Shown here: piece after piece, positions 34,757 to 44,089 of the stretch | How positions within the stretch are numbered: the stretch's first letter is position 1 | Layout of the letters: each line of letters begins with the position of its first letter | Assembly (NCBI GenBank): GCA_021791495.1 | Contig: JAJYWN010000078.1 | Coordinates: forward strand, 67,499 to 131,498 | Direction of reading: 5' to 3' | Source of the DNA: Bacillota bacterium | Lineage (GTDB): Bacteria > Bacillota > Sulfobacillia > JAJYWN01 | Length of the DNA stretch: 64,000 bases | Position numbers and translations under genes: made by a program | Notes under the pieces: generated by a model | Told to the model about the DNA's origin: nothing | The model's input: the letters and a program-made list of their open reading frames with translations, nothing else | Databases searched by the model: none

Positions 34757-36901
34757 TCAAGAGAGACCGAGGGCCACCAGGACCAGATCGATGAGCTTGA
34801 TCCCGATGAAGGGCGCGATGACCCCCCCCAACCCGTAAATGAACAGGTTACGGCTGAGCAGCGACGACGCCGAGGCGGCCCGGTACTTCACCCCGCGCAG
34901 GGCCAGGGGAATGAGGGCCGGGATGATCAAGGCGTTGAAAATCACCGCCGAGAGAATGGCGCTGTTCGGCGTAGCCAGGTGCATCACGTTCAGCACTCCC
35001 AGCTCCGGGTAGATCCCCGCGAAGGCCGCTGGGATGATGGCAAAGTATTTGGAGACGTCGTTGGCGATGCTGAACGTTGTTAAAGTTCCTCTCGTCATCA
35101 GGAGTTGCTTGCCGATCTCCACGATGTCGATGAGCTTGGTCGGACTGCTGTCCAGGTCGATCATGTTGGCCGCTTCCTTGGCCGCCTGAGTCCCGCTGTT
35201 CATGGCCACGGCCACGTCGGCCTGGGCCAGGGCGGGCGCGTCGTTGGTGCCGTCACCGGTCATGGCCACCAAGTGTCCCTTCTGCTGATGCTCCCGGATA
35301 AGCTCCAGTTTGTTTTCGGGTTTGGCCTCGGCCAGGAAGTCGTCGACACCCGCTTCAGCGGCGATGGCCGCGGCGGTCATGGGGTTGTCCCCGGTGATCA
35401 TCATCGTCCGGATCCCGGCCCGGCGCAGTTGGGCGAAGCGTTCGCGGATCCCACCCTTGACCACGTCTTTGAGGTGAATGACACCCAACGCGCGCGCTCC
35501 ATGGGCATCCCTGACGGCCACCGTCAAGGGAGTCCCGCCATCTTTGGCGATCTGCACCACAGTGGCTTCCACCGCGCCGGGGACCGCCCCCCCGTCGGTA
35601 CCGCCGGTAGCGCCGCCGATCCAAGCCTTAACCGCGTCCACGGCCCCCTTCCGGATCTCGCGGTTCGGCAGGTCCACCCCGCTCATGCGGGTCTGGGCGG
35701 AGAAGGGAACGAAGGTAACGTTGGTCCCCTGGATGTTCGGAGCTCGGAGTCCGTATTTCTCCTTGGCCAGCACAGTCACGCTCCGGCCCTCCGGGGTTTC
35801 GTCGGCGATGGACGACAGCTGGGCAGCCTCGGCCAGCTCCTTCTCCGTCACGCCCGGCGCGGGCAGGAAGGCCACCGCCTGTCGGTTCCCCAGCGTAATG
35901 GTGCCCGTTTTGTCCAGGAGCAGGACGTCCACGTCGCCGGCCGCCTCCACGGCCCGTCCCGACATGGCCAGGACGTTATGGCGCACCAACCGGTCCATGC
36001 CGGCGATACCGATGGCGCTAAGGAGGCCGCCGATGGTCGTCGGGATCAGACACACCAGCAGGGCCACCAGGACCGTGACCGATACCGGCGCGCCGTGCCC
36101 GGTGGCGGCCACGCTGTAGACCGAGAACGGCAGGAGAGTGGCGCAGACCACCAGGAACACGATGGAGAAGCCCGCCAGGAGAATGTCCAGGGCGATTTCG
36201 TTGGGCGTCTTCTTGCGCTTGGCTCCTTCGACCAGGGCGATCATGCGGTCGAGAAACGTCTCGCCGGGGTTGGCGGTGATCTCCACCACCAGCCAGTCGC
36301 TGAGGACCCTGGTACCGCCGGTGACGGCGCTGCGGTCGCCGCCCGATTCCCGGATCACCGGGGCACTTTCGCCCGTCACGGCGCTTTCGTCCACCGAAGC
36401 CACACCCTCGATGGCTTCACCGTCACCGGGTATGATATCTCCGGCCTCGATCAGGACGATGTCGCCCTTGATCAGCTTCTGGGAAGGGACGGTTTCGTAG
36501 TCGTCGCGACGGTCGGGACGGTGGAGCCGTTTGGCCATGGTGTCCAGACGGCCCCGGCGCAGTGAGTCCGCCTGGGCCTTTCCCCGACCTTCGGCGATGG
36601 CCTCGGCCAGGTTCGCGAAGATGACCGTGCCCCAGAGCCAGGCGGACACCTGGCCGATGAACTTCGCCGGCGCCTCGCCGCGCCCCAGCAGGGCTTGGAC
36701 GAAGAGGACAGTGGTCAGGACACTGCCGACCTCGACCAGAAACATCACGGGGTTCCGCACCTCGCGACGGGGATCAAGCTTCCGGAAGGCGCCGATGAAG
36801 GCCTGACGGAGGACTGTATTCGACATGGCGGACTTGGCGGGCGCCACGGACTTGGCGGACTGGGCCGACGTGGGGTCAGCGTTGTTAGATGAGGGTCGCA
36901 T
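34757..36901 (-). CDS. kdpB: KdpB P-type ATPase subunit
   Basis: A 714-aa P-type ATPase. It has the phosphorylation site [10 protein letters not shown] (Asp330), the actuator motif [10 protein letters not shown], the hinge [20 protein letters not shown] and [20 protein letters not shown]. It hydrolyses ATP to drive potassium uptake through KdpA. The start overlaps the kdpA stop (TGATG), indicating coupling. Confidence 0.97.
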   Translation of the reverse strand: MRPSSNNADPTSAQSAKSVAPAKSAMSNTVLRQAFIGAFRKLDPRREVRNPVMFLVEVGSVLTTVLFVQALLGRGEAPAKFIGQVSAWLWGTVIFANLAEAIAEGRGKAQADSLRRGRLDTMAKRLHRPDRRDDYETVPSQKLIKGDIVLIEAGDIIPGDGEAIEGVASVDESAVTGESAPVIRESGGDRSAVTGGTRVLSDWLVVEITANPGETFLDRMIALVEGAKRKKTPNEIALDILLAGFSIVFLVVCATLLPFSVYSVAATGHGAPVSVTVLVALLVCLIPTTIGGLLSAIGIAGMDRLVRHNVLAMSGRAVEAAGDVDVLLLDKTGTITLGNRQAVAFLPAPGVTEKELAEAAQLSSIADETPEGRSVTVLAKEKYGLRAPNIQGTNVTFVPFSAQTRMSGVDLPNREIRKGAVDAVKAWIGGATGGTDGGAVPGAVEATVVQIAKDGGTPLTVAVRDAHGARALGVIHLKDVVKGGIRERFAQLRRAGIRTMMITGDNPMTAAAIAAEAGVDDFLAEAKPENKLELIREHQQKGHLVAMTGDGTNDAPALAQADVAVAMNSGTQAAKEAANMIDLDSSPTKLIDIVEIGKQLLMTRGTLTTFSIANDVSKYFAIIPAAFAGIYPELGVLNVMHLATPNSAILSAVIFNALIIPALIPLALRGVKYRAASASSLLSRNLFIYGLGGVIAPFIGIKLIDLVLVALGLS

Positions 36902-38673
36902 CAGAACTTACCTCCCGCGAGCATGATGAGGTGCTCAGCGATGGGGCCCAGGGCCAGGGCGGGGAAGAAAGCCAGGGCGGCCACGATGATAGTGACCGCC
37001 ACCAGCCACCCCACGAAGAGCGGGCCGTAGGTGGGGAGCGTCCCGGACGAGGCGGGGACGATCTTCTTCTTCGCCAGCGAACCGGCGATGGCCAACACCG
37101 GGATCATCATCCAGAAGCGACCGATCAGGATCGCCACGCCGACGGCCACGGCGTAGAAGGGCAGACCGGCGCCAAGGCCGCCGAATGCGCTTCCGTTGTT
37201 GTTGGTCCCCGAACTGAAGGCGTAGAGAATCTGACTGAGCCCATGCGGTCCTGGGTTCGAGATGCCGGCCAACGCCGCCGGGATCAGGACCGCGGAACTA
37301 CTGAGGATGAGGACGGTGAGCGGCATGATCAGGAGATAGAGCACGGCCATCTTCATCTCATATGGCTCGATCTTCTTCCCGAGGTATTCCGGCGTGCGGC
37401 CCACCATAAGCCCAGCCACGAACACTGCAATGACCACCAGGATCAGCTTGGCGTACAGGCCCGACCCGACTCCGCCGGGAGAGGTTTCGCCGATCTGCAT
37501 GAGCCACATGGGTATCAGCCCGCCGAGAGGCGTGAAGGAGTCGTGGGAGCTGTCCACGGCGCCGGTGGACGTGGCCGTTGTCGCCGTGGCGTACATGGCG
37601 GAAATGCCAGGTCCGAAGCGGACTTCTTTGCCTTCCATGTTCCCTTGGTTTGACATCGGCTGCCCGCCGGCGTCCGCGGTCGCCGCCGCCACCAGGGGGT
37701 TGGGACGGTTCTCGAAGTAGATGGCAAAGCCGGCCGAGGCCACGAAGATGATGAGCATGGCGGCCAGAATCGCGTTCCCTTGCCGCCGGTCTCCCACCAT
37801 GGCGCCGAAGGTGAAGGGTAACGCGAACGGAATCAGGAGCAAAGTCAGTATCTCCAACCAATTCGAGAACGGGGTGGGGTTCTCGAAGGGGTGCGCCGAG
37901 TTCGCGTTATAGAACCCGCCACCGTTGGTGCCGAATTCCTTGATCGCCTCCTGGGAGGCGACGGGTCCGAGGGCAATGACCTGTTCGGCGCCGGCGCCGC
38001 CGCCGGCCGCTTTGGATCCGCCGGCGGGCGCCGCCGCCGGATCCAGGACGTGGGCCTGGACCGACGCCCGGAAGGTCTGGGGCACGCCCTGGGACACCAG
38101 AACCAGCGCCAGCACTAAGCAGGCTGGCAGCAGCACGTATGTGGTCGTCCGGGTGAGGTCCACCCAGAAGTTCCCGATGGTCTTCGACTCCCGGCGGGTC
38201 AGAGCCCGGATGAAGGCCACGACCACCGCAATGCCACTGGCGGCCGACAGGTAGTTCTGCGTCGCCAGCCCAATCATCTGGGAGAAGAACGACATGGTGG
38301 TTTCACCACCGTAGACCTGCCAGTTCGTATTAGCCACGAAAGAAACGGCGGTGTTGAAGGCGACGTAGGGTCCCACGGACGGAAAGCGCTGTGGGTTCAG
38401 CGGTAGGAGGTGCTGGAGCCGGAGGAGCGCGTACAGTGCCGCCACACCTACCAGGCTGAAACCGATGAGAGCCTTGGCGTAGGTCTGCCAGGTCATCTCC
38501 TCCGTTGGGTCGATGCCCGAAAGGCGGTACACCAGGCGCTCCACCGGCCCGAGCAGCCCGGAGAGAAAAGTCCGCTGGCCCTGGAACACCCTGGCCATGT
38601 AGAGGCCAAGGGGGCGAGCCAACGCCACCACTGCCATTAGCAGCAGGATGCTCTCAAGCACTCCGCTAGGCAT
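36901..38673 (-). CDS. kdpA: KdpA K+-binding/translocating subunit
   Basis: A 590-aa polytopic protein with the four filter-type segments of the superfamily: [52 protein letters not shown] and others. It overlaps kdpF (TAATG) at its start and kdpB at its end. A slightly Gly/Ala-rich loop at about residues 215-235 is unusual but within family variation. Confidence 0.96.
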   Translation of the reverse strand: MPSGVLESILLLMAVVALARPLGLYMARVFQGQRTFLSGLLGPVERLVYRLSGIDPTEEMTWQTYAKALIGFSLVGVAALYALLRLQHLLPLNPQRFPSVGPYVAFNTAVSFVANTNWQVYGGETTMSFFSQMIGLATQNYLSAASGIAVVVAFIRALTRRESKTIGNFWVDLTRTTTYVLLPACLVLALVLVSQGVPQTFRASVQAHVLDPAAAPAGGSKAAGGGAGAEQVIALGPVASQEAIKEFGTNGGGFYNANSAHPFENPTPFSNWLEILTLLLIPFALPFTFGAMVGDRRQGNAILAAMLIIFVASAGFAIYFENRPNPLVAAATADAGGQPMSNQGNMEGKEVRFGPGISAMYATATTATSTGAVDSSHDSFTPLGGLIPMWLMQIGETSPGGVGSGLYAKLILVVIAVFVAGLMVGRTPEYLGKKIEPYEMKMAVLYLLIMPLTVLILSSSAVLIPAALAGISNPGPHGLSQILYAFSSGTNNNGSAFGGLGAGLPFYAVAVGVAILIGRFWMMIPVLAIAGSLAKKKIVPASSGTLPTYGPLFVGWLVAVTIIVAALAFFPALALGPIAEHLIMLAGGKF

Positions 38674-38756
38674 TATTCAAACACCTCTGGTTTCAACAGC
38701 GCGACGAAGAGATAGACCAGCAGTCCCAGAGCCAGAACGCCGATGATCCAGTACAT
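38673..38756 (-). CDS. kdpF: KdpF small membrane subunit
   Basis: A 27-aa peptide, MYWIIGVLALGLLVYLFVAL then LKPEVFE: one transmembrane helix with the typical KdpF end (L-KPE-F). Its TAA overlaps the kdpA ATG. GGAGAG lies 9 bases before the ATG. It is too short for most gene callers. Confidence 0.9.
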   Translation of the reverse strand: MYWIIGVLALGLLVYLFVALLKPEVFE

Positions 38757-38762
38757 CCGGGA

Positions 38763-38852
38763 TCACTCTCCCTTCAGGCGGCCGAAGAGGGTCACCAAAC
38801 CGTAGCACGAAAGGAAGAACGCTATGGCCAGGACGGCAAAGATCAAATCCAT
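38763..38852 (-). CDS. 29-aa membrane peptide upstream of kdpF
   Basis: ATG 38852 to TGA 38763 encodes MDLIFAVLAIAFFLSCYGLV then TLFGRLKGE, a single transmembrane helix with a basic end. GGGAGG lies about 12 bases upstream. It directly precedes kdpF (6 bases) and is probably the first cistron of the kdp operon. Similar small peptides are sometimes seen beside kdpF, but their role is unknown. Confidence 0.7.
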   Translation of the reverse strand: MDLIFAVLAIAFFLSCYGLVTLFGRLKGE

Positions 38853-39180
38853 CTCTAACGACGACCTCCCACTATGAGCGTGCCCCAGTCTGCTTGCCAA
38901 CACTTGCCATTATAATTTGGCGCGATGTCAAGAAAACGTCAAAAACCAGTGGATACGAATCAAGGATACATAAACCGCATAAGGCAAAAGCCCAGCTATT
39001 TCAAGGTTTGTGCCTGTGACGAGAAATGAGCGCTCGTCCGATGACAGCGCATCCGACAGAGAACTCGGCTCGGATGGAGGATTTGGAAGCCAATCGGCTG
39101 TTCTCTCCGAGAATCTGGTCCGCAGGCGTTCTTGACGCTTTCTTAATGGTTTTACGGCTGTTTTGGTCCGGTATAGACTT
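38853..39180. other. Divergent kdp/trk intergenic region
   Basis: About 330 bases separating the leftward kdp operon from the rightward riboswitch. A TATAAT-like box at 38909-38914 on the minus strand lies about 57 bases before the first kdp cistron, but no well-spaced -35 is evident, consistent with an activator (KdpE) dependent promoter. On the plus strand TTTTAC (39150) and TATAGA (39172) at 16 bases are a weak promoter candidate for the riboswitch transcript. Confidence 0.4.
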
Positions 39181-39181
39181 T

Positions 39182-39365
39182 GCTTTCGTAGGCGCTGAAT
39201 CCGACCTTCGGAACGGGGGACCCACGTCGGGGGTGAATCCTGCCCCATCGCAGGTAGGGCGACTTCGACCGCCCGAATCCGTCAGCTAACCCCGCAAGCG
39301 CTGGTCGAAGGAGCCGTCCGGCATAGTGTTCGTCCGGCCGACCCCTTTGGGGTCGCTTTTTTGTT
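39182..39365 (+). promoter_or_regulatory. c-di-AMP (ydaO/yuaA-type) riboswitch with terminator
   Basis: Conserved ydaO blocks are present in order: GCGCTGAATCCG, GGGGGACCCACG, GGGGGTGAATCC, AGGTAGGGCGAC, and the diagnostic CCGAATCCGTCAGCTAACCC followed by CGCAAGCGCTGG. An intrinsic terminator follows (CGACCCC/GGGGTCG at 39339-39355, then a run of Ts). These riboswitches turn genes off when c-di-AMP is high and are known to control potassium uptake, which matches the trkA-trkH genes immediately downstream. Confidence 0.93.
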
Positions 39366-39422
39366 GCTCAATCAACTCCTCGGCCACAGGCCGTGGCAAC
39401 GCTCTTTGAGGTGGGAGAACTC

Positions 39423-40085
39423 ATGTATTTCATCGTCGTCGGTTGCGGCAGCCTGGGTGCGACTCTGGCCGGCATGCTGTCCATGGAAGGCCACGACATC
39501 GTAGTGATAGACCGAAACCAGGAAGCTTTTGCCCAACTGGGTGTAGGTTTCAACGGCGTCACCGTGAACGGGACGGGCATCGACGAGGACATTCTCCGAA
39601 GGGCCGGTATCGAGCGGGCGGACGGGCTGGCGGCCGCTACCAGCAACGATGCGACCAACATCATGGTGGCTCAAATGGCCCGGGAGCTCTTTCACGTGCC
39701 CCGAGTGGTCAGCCGAGTCTACGATCCCGACAAGGAGTCGGTGTACAAGGAGTTCGGGCTGGACACGGTCTCACCTAAGGCGATAGGAGTGGCGCAGATC
39801 CGGGGGATGCTCCTGTCCAACGGCCTTGGTCCGATCTACCCCTTGGGCGAGGTGTCGGTTCTGCAGATTCCGGTGAAAAGCGCCCTGGCGGGTTATACGG
39901 TGAGAGAGGCCTTTCAGTCTTACAAAACCCGAGGCGTCGCCATAGCCCGCGACGGGCGGATCGCTCTGATTGATGACGATGCGGTCTTGTCCAGGGGCGA
40001 TATTCTTTGGGTCGCAGTCCTACCGGATGCCATGGGCCCCCTGAAGAGGATCTTGGCCGAGCAGGCGACGGAGGCGAACTCTTGA
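39423..40085 (+). CDS. trkA: TrkA-family K+ channel/transporter regulatory subunit (1)
   Basis: A 220-aa RCK protein. The Rossmann start MYFIVVGCGSLGATLAGMLS, DIVVIDRNQEAF and GTGIDEDILRRAGIERADG form the NAD/ATP-binding TrkA-N domain. The TrkA-C domain occupies about residues 140-215. GAGGTGGGAG precedes ATG 39423. Its stop overlaps the second trkA start (TTGA). It is the first gene under the c-di-AMP riboswitch. Confidence 0.92.
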   Translation: MYFIVVGCGSLGATLAGMLSMEGHDIVVIDRNQEAFAQLGVGFNGVTVNGTGIDEDILRRAGIERADGLAAATSNDATNIMVAQMARELFHVPRVVSRVYDPDKESVYKEFGLDTVSPKAIGVAQIRGMLLSNGLGPIYPLGEVSVLQIPVKSALAGYTVREAFQSYKTRGVAIARDGRIALIDDDAVLSRGDILWVAVLPDAMGPLKRILAEQATEANS

Positions 40086-40753
40086 ACGCGGTCATCATCG
40101 GCGGTGGGAAGGTAGGCTGGTACTTGGTCAAGACCCTGGTCGCCCGCGGCCATTCGGTGACCGTCGTGGACGACGACCCGCGGGCCTGTGAGCGCTTGGC
40201 GGCGGAGTTCAACATCACCGTCATTTGTGGGGACGGGACCAGTCTGCGGTCTCTGGCGGACGCGGGGGCGGAACGGGCCGGGGTCTTGGTCGCCGTGACC
40301 GGTCAGGACGAAGAGAACCTGGTTGCGTGTCAGCTGGCCAAGCGCATGTTCAGCGTTCCCAAGACGATCGCCAGAGTCAACAACCCTAAGAACGAACGGG
40401 CTTTTCACGCCCTCGGTGTGAACGAGGCGGTCAGTTCGACCTCCATCATCGCGGGCCTCATTGAGCGGGAGGCCGTGGCCAGTTCCATCAAGACGTTATT
40501 CACCTTTCAGCGGGGCGACCTTCAGATCGTGGAAGTGGACATCGAGGCATCTTCGGCGGCTGTCGGACTGGCGGTGAAGGACATGAGGCTACCCGAGCAC
40601 TGTGTCTTGGTTTCGGTCATCCGGGGCGAAAGCGTCATCATTCCCCGCGGCGACACCGTTTTGGAGGCTGGGGATGTCGTCCTGGCGCTTACGTCACCCG
40701 ACCGTCAGGAAGCCCTGAACCGAGCGCTGGGCGGTCGAAAGCGGAGATCTTAG
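40082..40753 (+). CDS. TrkA-family regulatory subunit (2)
   Basis: A 223-aa paralogue of the preceding gene: MNAVIIGGGKVGWYLVKTLV, VTVVDDDPRACERLAAEF, and ICGDGTSLRSLADAGAERAG form TrkA-N, with TrkA-C at about 140-215. It starts at TTG 40082, overlapping the previous stop by 3 bases. Two separate TrkA proteins could form a heteromeric gating ring on TrkH, which is inferred. Confidence 0.92.
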   Translation: MNAVIIGGGKVGWYLVKTLVARGHSVTVVDDDPRACERLAAEFNITVICGDGTSLRSLADAGAERAGVLVAVTGQDEENLVACQLAKRMFSVPKTIARVNNPKNERAFHALGVNEAVSSTSIIAGLIEREAVASSIKTLFTFQRGDLQIVEVDIEASSAAVGLAVKDMRLPEHCVLVSVIRGESVIIPRGDTVLEAGDVVLALTSPDRQEALNRALGGRKRRS

Positions 40754-40761
40754 AGGCGCCT

Positions 40762-40899
40762 ATGAATCGGCCGAACGGACGCAGACGAACGGCAGCCACA
40801 CAGTATATCCTGGGGATGGCCACCGAAGTCCTCTATACCGGCGCGCTCCTGGCGATGGCGGCTACGGTGGCGCTGGCCGTCTGGTGGTGGCTGCGGTGA
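40762..40899 (+). CDS. 45-aa single-pass membrane peptide in trk operon
   Basis: ATG 40762 to TGA 40897-40899: a basic N-terminus (MNRPNGRRRTAATQYI) followed by one helix (VLYTGALLAMAATVALAV, then WWWLR). Its stop overlaps the likely GTG start of trkH (GTGA), implying translational coupling. GAGGCG lies just upstream. Nothing named is recognised; its position between trkA and trkH suggests a transporter-associated micropeptide. Confidence 0.6.
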   Translation: MNRPNGRRRTAATQYILGMATEVLYTGALLAMAATVALAVWWWLR

Positions 40900-42410
40900 T
40901 TTCACGCCCGAAACTGGACGACTATCGTATCGTCGGATACTACACCGGCTCGGTGACTATCGGTGTGGGCCTGTTGATGGCCATTCCGCTGATCACGTCG
41001 CTTCTCCGGTCCGAGTGGTCGGTGGCCAACGACTTCCTCCTTTCTGGAGCCCTGGCCATTGCAGTGGGATACGCGTTCCGACTGGTCTGTTGGCGACCCC
41101 GCCTGCCCGGGATGAGCTGGATGCACGGGCTGGTAGTCTCGGCCTTTGCCTGGCTGGTGGCCATGATTGTCGGGGCGGTGCCGTACTACCTGTCCGGGCA
41201 CTACGCGTCCTTCCTCGACTCGACCTTTGACGTGATGAGTGGCTTCACCACCACCGGCCTGGTGCTGCTGCAGGACCTTGACCACGTCTCTGACGGCGTC
41301 AATATGTGGAGGCATGTCATCACGTACGTCGGCGGACAGGGAATGGTCGTCCTTGCTCTGACTTTCCTTTTCAGCGGAATGACTTCTGGCCTATTCAAGA
41401 TGTACGTGGGCGAAGGCAAGGACGAACGGCTGGAACCCAACGTCATCCACACAGCCAAGGCCATCTGGCAGATCAGCTTGATCTGGCTCGCCGCGGGTAC
41501 GCTCGCGCTATGGCTGGCGGGCCTGGCTATCGGGATGCAGCCGGTCCGCGCCTTCCTCCATGGCCTCTGGGTGTTCATGGCGGCTTGGAGCACCGGCGGC
41601 TTCGCGCCACAGTCGCAGAACATCCTGTACTACCATAGCTCGCTCTATGAGATCCTGACCTTCATCCTCTTCGTGGTCGGTTCGTTCAACTTCGCCCTGC
41701 ACTATGCCGTCTGGAACGGGCGGAAGCGGGAGATCTACCGGAACATCGAGACCTCGGCCATGTTCGTGACGGTCTCCGCGCTGACGGCCGTCACGTTAAT
41801 CGGGCTTACCCGGTGGGGCGTCTATCCGAACATCATGAGCCTTCTTCGGAAGGGGTTCTACCTCCTGATCTCCGGCCATACGACGACGGGGTTCATGACC
41901 ATCTACAGCAGGCAATTCGCCCTGGAATGGGGAGACATGGCGATTCTGGCCATCACCGTCGCCATGCTGTTCGGCGGTAGCGCCTGCTCCACCGCCGGCG
42001 GGTTCAAAGGACTGCGGATCGGTATCATCTTCAAGGCGCTGCTTCAGGACATAAAGAAGATGGTTATGCCCGAGTCGGCTGTGGTCGTGCAAAGGTTCCA
42101 TCACGGCAAGGATGTGGTATTGACCGACCCCACCGTGCGGGCGGCCATGACCATCGTCGTCCTTTACGTCGCCACCTGGGTTGCCGGGACCCTGGGCGGA
42201 GTGGCCTCCGGCTACGACATGGTCAGTTCCATGTTCGAGGCGGCCTCGGTTACTGGAAATGTGGGCCTTTCTGACGGGATCACGGCGCCATCCATGCCGG
42301 CGGCGCTGAAAGTCCTCTACATCGCGATAATGTGGGCCGGGCGGATGGAGTTCACCTCCGTCCTGGGGTTGGGGGCCTTTGCCGTTGCCTCCTTCCGGAG
42401 AAGGAGGTGA
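40896..42410 (+). CDS. trkH: TrkH-family potassium uptake membrane protein
   Basis: A 504-aa protein with the four pore-loop filter segments of the Trk/Ktr family: VMSGFTTTGLVLLQ, MAAWSTGGFAPQS, LISGHTTTGFMTIY and ASVTGNVGLSDG, plus GGSACSTAGGFKGLRIG. GTG 40896 is chosen for its overlap with the upstream stop; GTG 40884 is an alternative. With TrkA it imports potassium driven by membrane potential. Regulated by the upstream c-di-AMP riboswitch. Confidence 0.93.
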   Translation: MISRPKLDDYRIVGYYTGSVTIGVGLLMAIPLITSLLRSEWSVANDFLLSGALAIAVGYAFRLVCWRPRLPGMSWMHGLVVSAFAWLVAMIVGAVPYYLSGHYASFLDSTFDVMSGFTTTGLVLLQDLDHVSDGVNMWRHVITYVGGQGMVVLALTFLFSGMTSGLFKMYVGEGKDERLEPNVIHTAKAIWQISLIWLAAGTLALWLAGLAIGMQPVRAFLHGLWVFMAAWSTGGFAPQSQNILYYHSSLYEILTFILFVVGSFNFALHYAVWNGRKREIYRNIETSAMFVTVSALTAVTLIGLTRWGVYPNIMSLLRKGFYLLISGHTTTGFMTIYSRQFALEWGDMAILAITVAMLFGGSACSTAGGFKGLRIGIIFKALLQDIKKMVMPESAVVVQRFHHGKDVVLTDPTVRAAMTIVVLYVATWVAGTLGGVASGYDMVSSMFEAASVTGNVGLSDGITAPSMPAALKVLYIAIMWAGRMEFTSVLGLGAFAVASFRRRR

Positions 42411-42414
42411 GGCC

Positions 42415-42963
42415 ATGAACATCGAGTGCATGACCGGCCGTGTGGTGAAAGCCGCGGTATTCGGCACAGCCTTGGTAGTTGCTCTTTCCGCGGTGTTTGG
42501 GGTGACGGTTCTTGCTTCCCAGGGCACCGTCGTCGTTTCGTCGACGGACTTAGTTGAGAAGGCCAGAGAGTTGGACGGTCAGACCGTCGAGTTTGCCGGG
42601 GAAGTCATCGGAGAAGCCATGCTCCGCGGGGACCACGCCTGGCTTAACGTCTCCGATGGCGCCAACGCCATAGGGCTCTGGGTCCCTTCCTCTCTGGCGC
42701 GGAAGGCCAAGTGGTTCGGCAGCTACAGGAATACAGGCGACAGAGTATCCGTCATCGGGGTTTTCCATCGGGCCTGTCCGGAACACGGCGGGGATATGGA
42801 CATTCATGTGACGGACCTGACCCTGGTGGCAACCGGGTCCGCCACGAGACACCTCGTTCGTAGCGACAGGGTCGCCTGGGCCGTCTTCTTCGCGGCCCTG
42901 GCCGGCGGCCTCGCCTTCTTCCAGCGGGGCCGAGAACGCCAGAACCTCAGCAGCGGGAGATGA
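42415..42963 (+). CDS. Membrane-anchored OB-fold protein
   Basis: A 182-aa protein with an N-terminal membrane/signal segment (residues about 10-33), an OB-fold-like domain (LVEKARELDGQTVEFAGEVI, WLNVSDGANAIGLWVPSS, NTGDRVSVIGVFHRACPEHG) and a C-terminal transmembrane helix. GAAGGAGGTGAGG precedes ATG 42415. It lies 4 bases after trkH, so it is cotranscribed. Function unknown; an OB domain between two membrane segments next to ion transporters is unusual. Confidence 0.65.
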   Translation: MNIECMTGRVVKAAVFGTALVVALSAVFGVTVLASQGTVVVSSTDLVEKARELDGQTVEFAGEVIGEAMLRGDHAWLNVSDGANAIGLWVPSSLARKAKWFGSYRNTGDRVSVIGVFHRACPEHGGDMDIHVTDLTLVATGSATRHLVRSDRVAWAVFFAALAGGLAFFQRGRERQNLSSGR

Positions 42964-42970
42964 ACCACAC

Positions 42971-44068
42971 GTGATATTCGCCGGGTTGGGTCTGGTACTG
43001 GCCCTGGTCCTTGCCCTGCCCTTCTTGGTCCGGGCCGTCGAACATAACCTTGAGGTCTTCCTTTTCGTGATGGGTTTGGCCGCAGCCTCGATTTCGGGTG
43101 CGCTGAGCCGGGACCTTTGGATCAAGGCCCTCAAGGAGCCGGTGGCCATCGCCGGCGCCGTCCTTGTCGCCGGGTTCCTCTTTCGACTCTTCCGGAAGCG
43201 GATGGAGGCCGGCGCGAGCGGACTCCTGAAGAAGGTCCCCATCCGCATGATGGTGTTCTTCATCATCCTGGTCCTCGGCCTTGCTTCCAGTATCATCACC
43301 GCTATCATCGCTTCGCTGGTTCTGGTTGAACTCATCGGCGTCCTCCGTCTCGACCGCCGGGCGACCATCCGGTTGTCCATCGTGGCCTGTTTCGCCATTG
43401 GGCTCGGGGCCACCCTGACGCCCGTGGGAGAGCCCCTGGCCACCATCGCCATATCGAAGATGGGTGGGGACTTCTGGTACCTGGTCCGTCTGTTAGGGCC
43501 GTACATCATCCCCGGGGTCGTCGCACTGGCGGTGTTCGGCGCCATCTACGCTGTTCCGGCCGGTGAGGCGGCCGGGCGAAACGGGAGACTCTTGCGGGCC
43601 GGAGGACGCGGGACGGGAACCGGGGATAGCGAGGGGCCGGGTTCAGAGGAGTCGGAAGAAGAAGGCTGGAGTGAGGGTGGCGAGCCTCACACCGAGGTCT
43701 TCCTCCGGGCCGGCAAGGTGTACCTGTTTGTGATGGCCTTGGTGCTGCTCGGGGAAGGATTCAAACCGGCCATTGACCGGTTCGTGGTGGGACTGTCCAG
43801 CCGGCTGCTCTACTGGCTCAACATGGTGTCGGCTATCCTGGATAACGCCACGCTCACGGCCGCTGAGATCAGCGCGAAGATGAGTCCGCTGCAGGTGAAG
43901 GCGGTACTGCTGGGCCTGCTTATCTCGGGCGGAATGTTGATTCCAGGTAACATCCCGAACATCATCACGGCCGGTAAGCTGAAAATAAGCAGCAAAGAGT
44001 GGGCGGCATTGGGGGTGCCCCTGGGGTTGGCCCTGATGTTCGTCTTTTTCGCCATTGTCTTCGCCTGA
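42971..44068 (+). CDS. DUF1646 family transporter-like membrane protein
   Basis: A 365-aa protein with about ten hydrophobic helices. LDNATLTAAEISAKMSPLQV and SGGMLIPGNIPNIITAGKLK, together with GLGATLTPVGEPLATIAISK, resemble DUF1646 and the wider ion-transporter (NhaD/CitM-like) fold. A hydrophilic insert at about residues 205-240 is very rich in Gly, Ser and Glu. It starts at GTG 42971, 7 bases after the OB-fold gene. Co-transcription with TrkAH under a c-di-AMP riboswitch points to cation homeostasis. Confidence 0.8.
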   Translation: MIFAGLGLVLALVLALPFLVRAVEHNLEVFLFVMGLAAASISGALSRDLWIKALKEPVAIAGAVLVAGFLFRLFRKRMEAGASGLLKKVPIRMMVFFIILVLGLASSIITAIIASLVLVELIGVLRLDRRATIRLSIVACFAIGLGATLTPVGEPLATIAISKMGGDFWYLVRLLGPYIIPGVVALAVFGAIYAVPAGEAAGRNGRLLRAGGRGTGTGDSEGPGSEESEEEGWSEGGEPHTEVFLRAGKVYLFVMALVLLGEGFKPAIDRFVVGLSSRLLYWLNMVSAILDNATLTAAEISAKMSPLQVKAVLLGLLISGGMLIPGNIPNIITAGKLKISSKEWAALGVPLGLALMFVFFAIVFA

Positions 44069-44089
44069 GGCTAGTCGGGATTCCGTGAC

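Noticed and set aside
35105..36565. A 486-codon open frame antisense to kdpB
   Set aside because: It is the mirror of a well-conserved kdpB. GC-rich third positions keep the opposite strand open; there is no ribosome binding site or recognisable domain.
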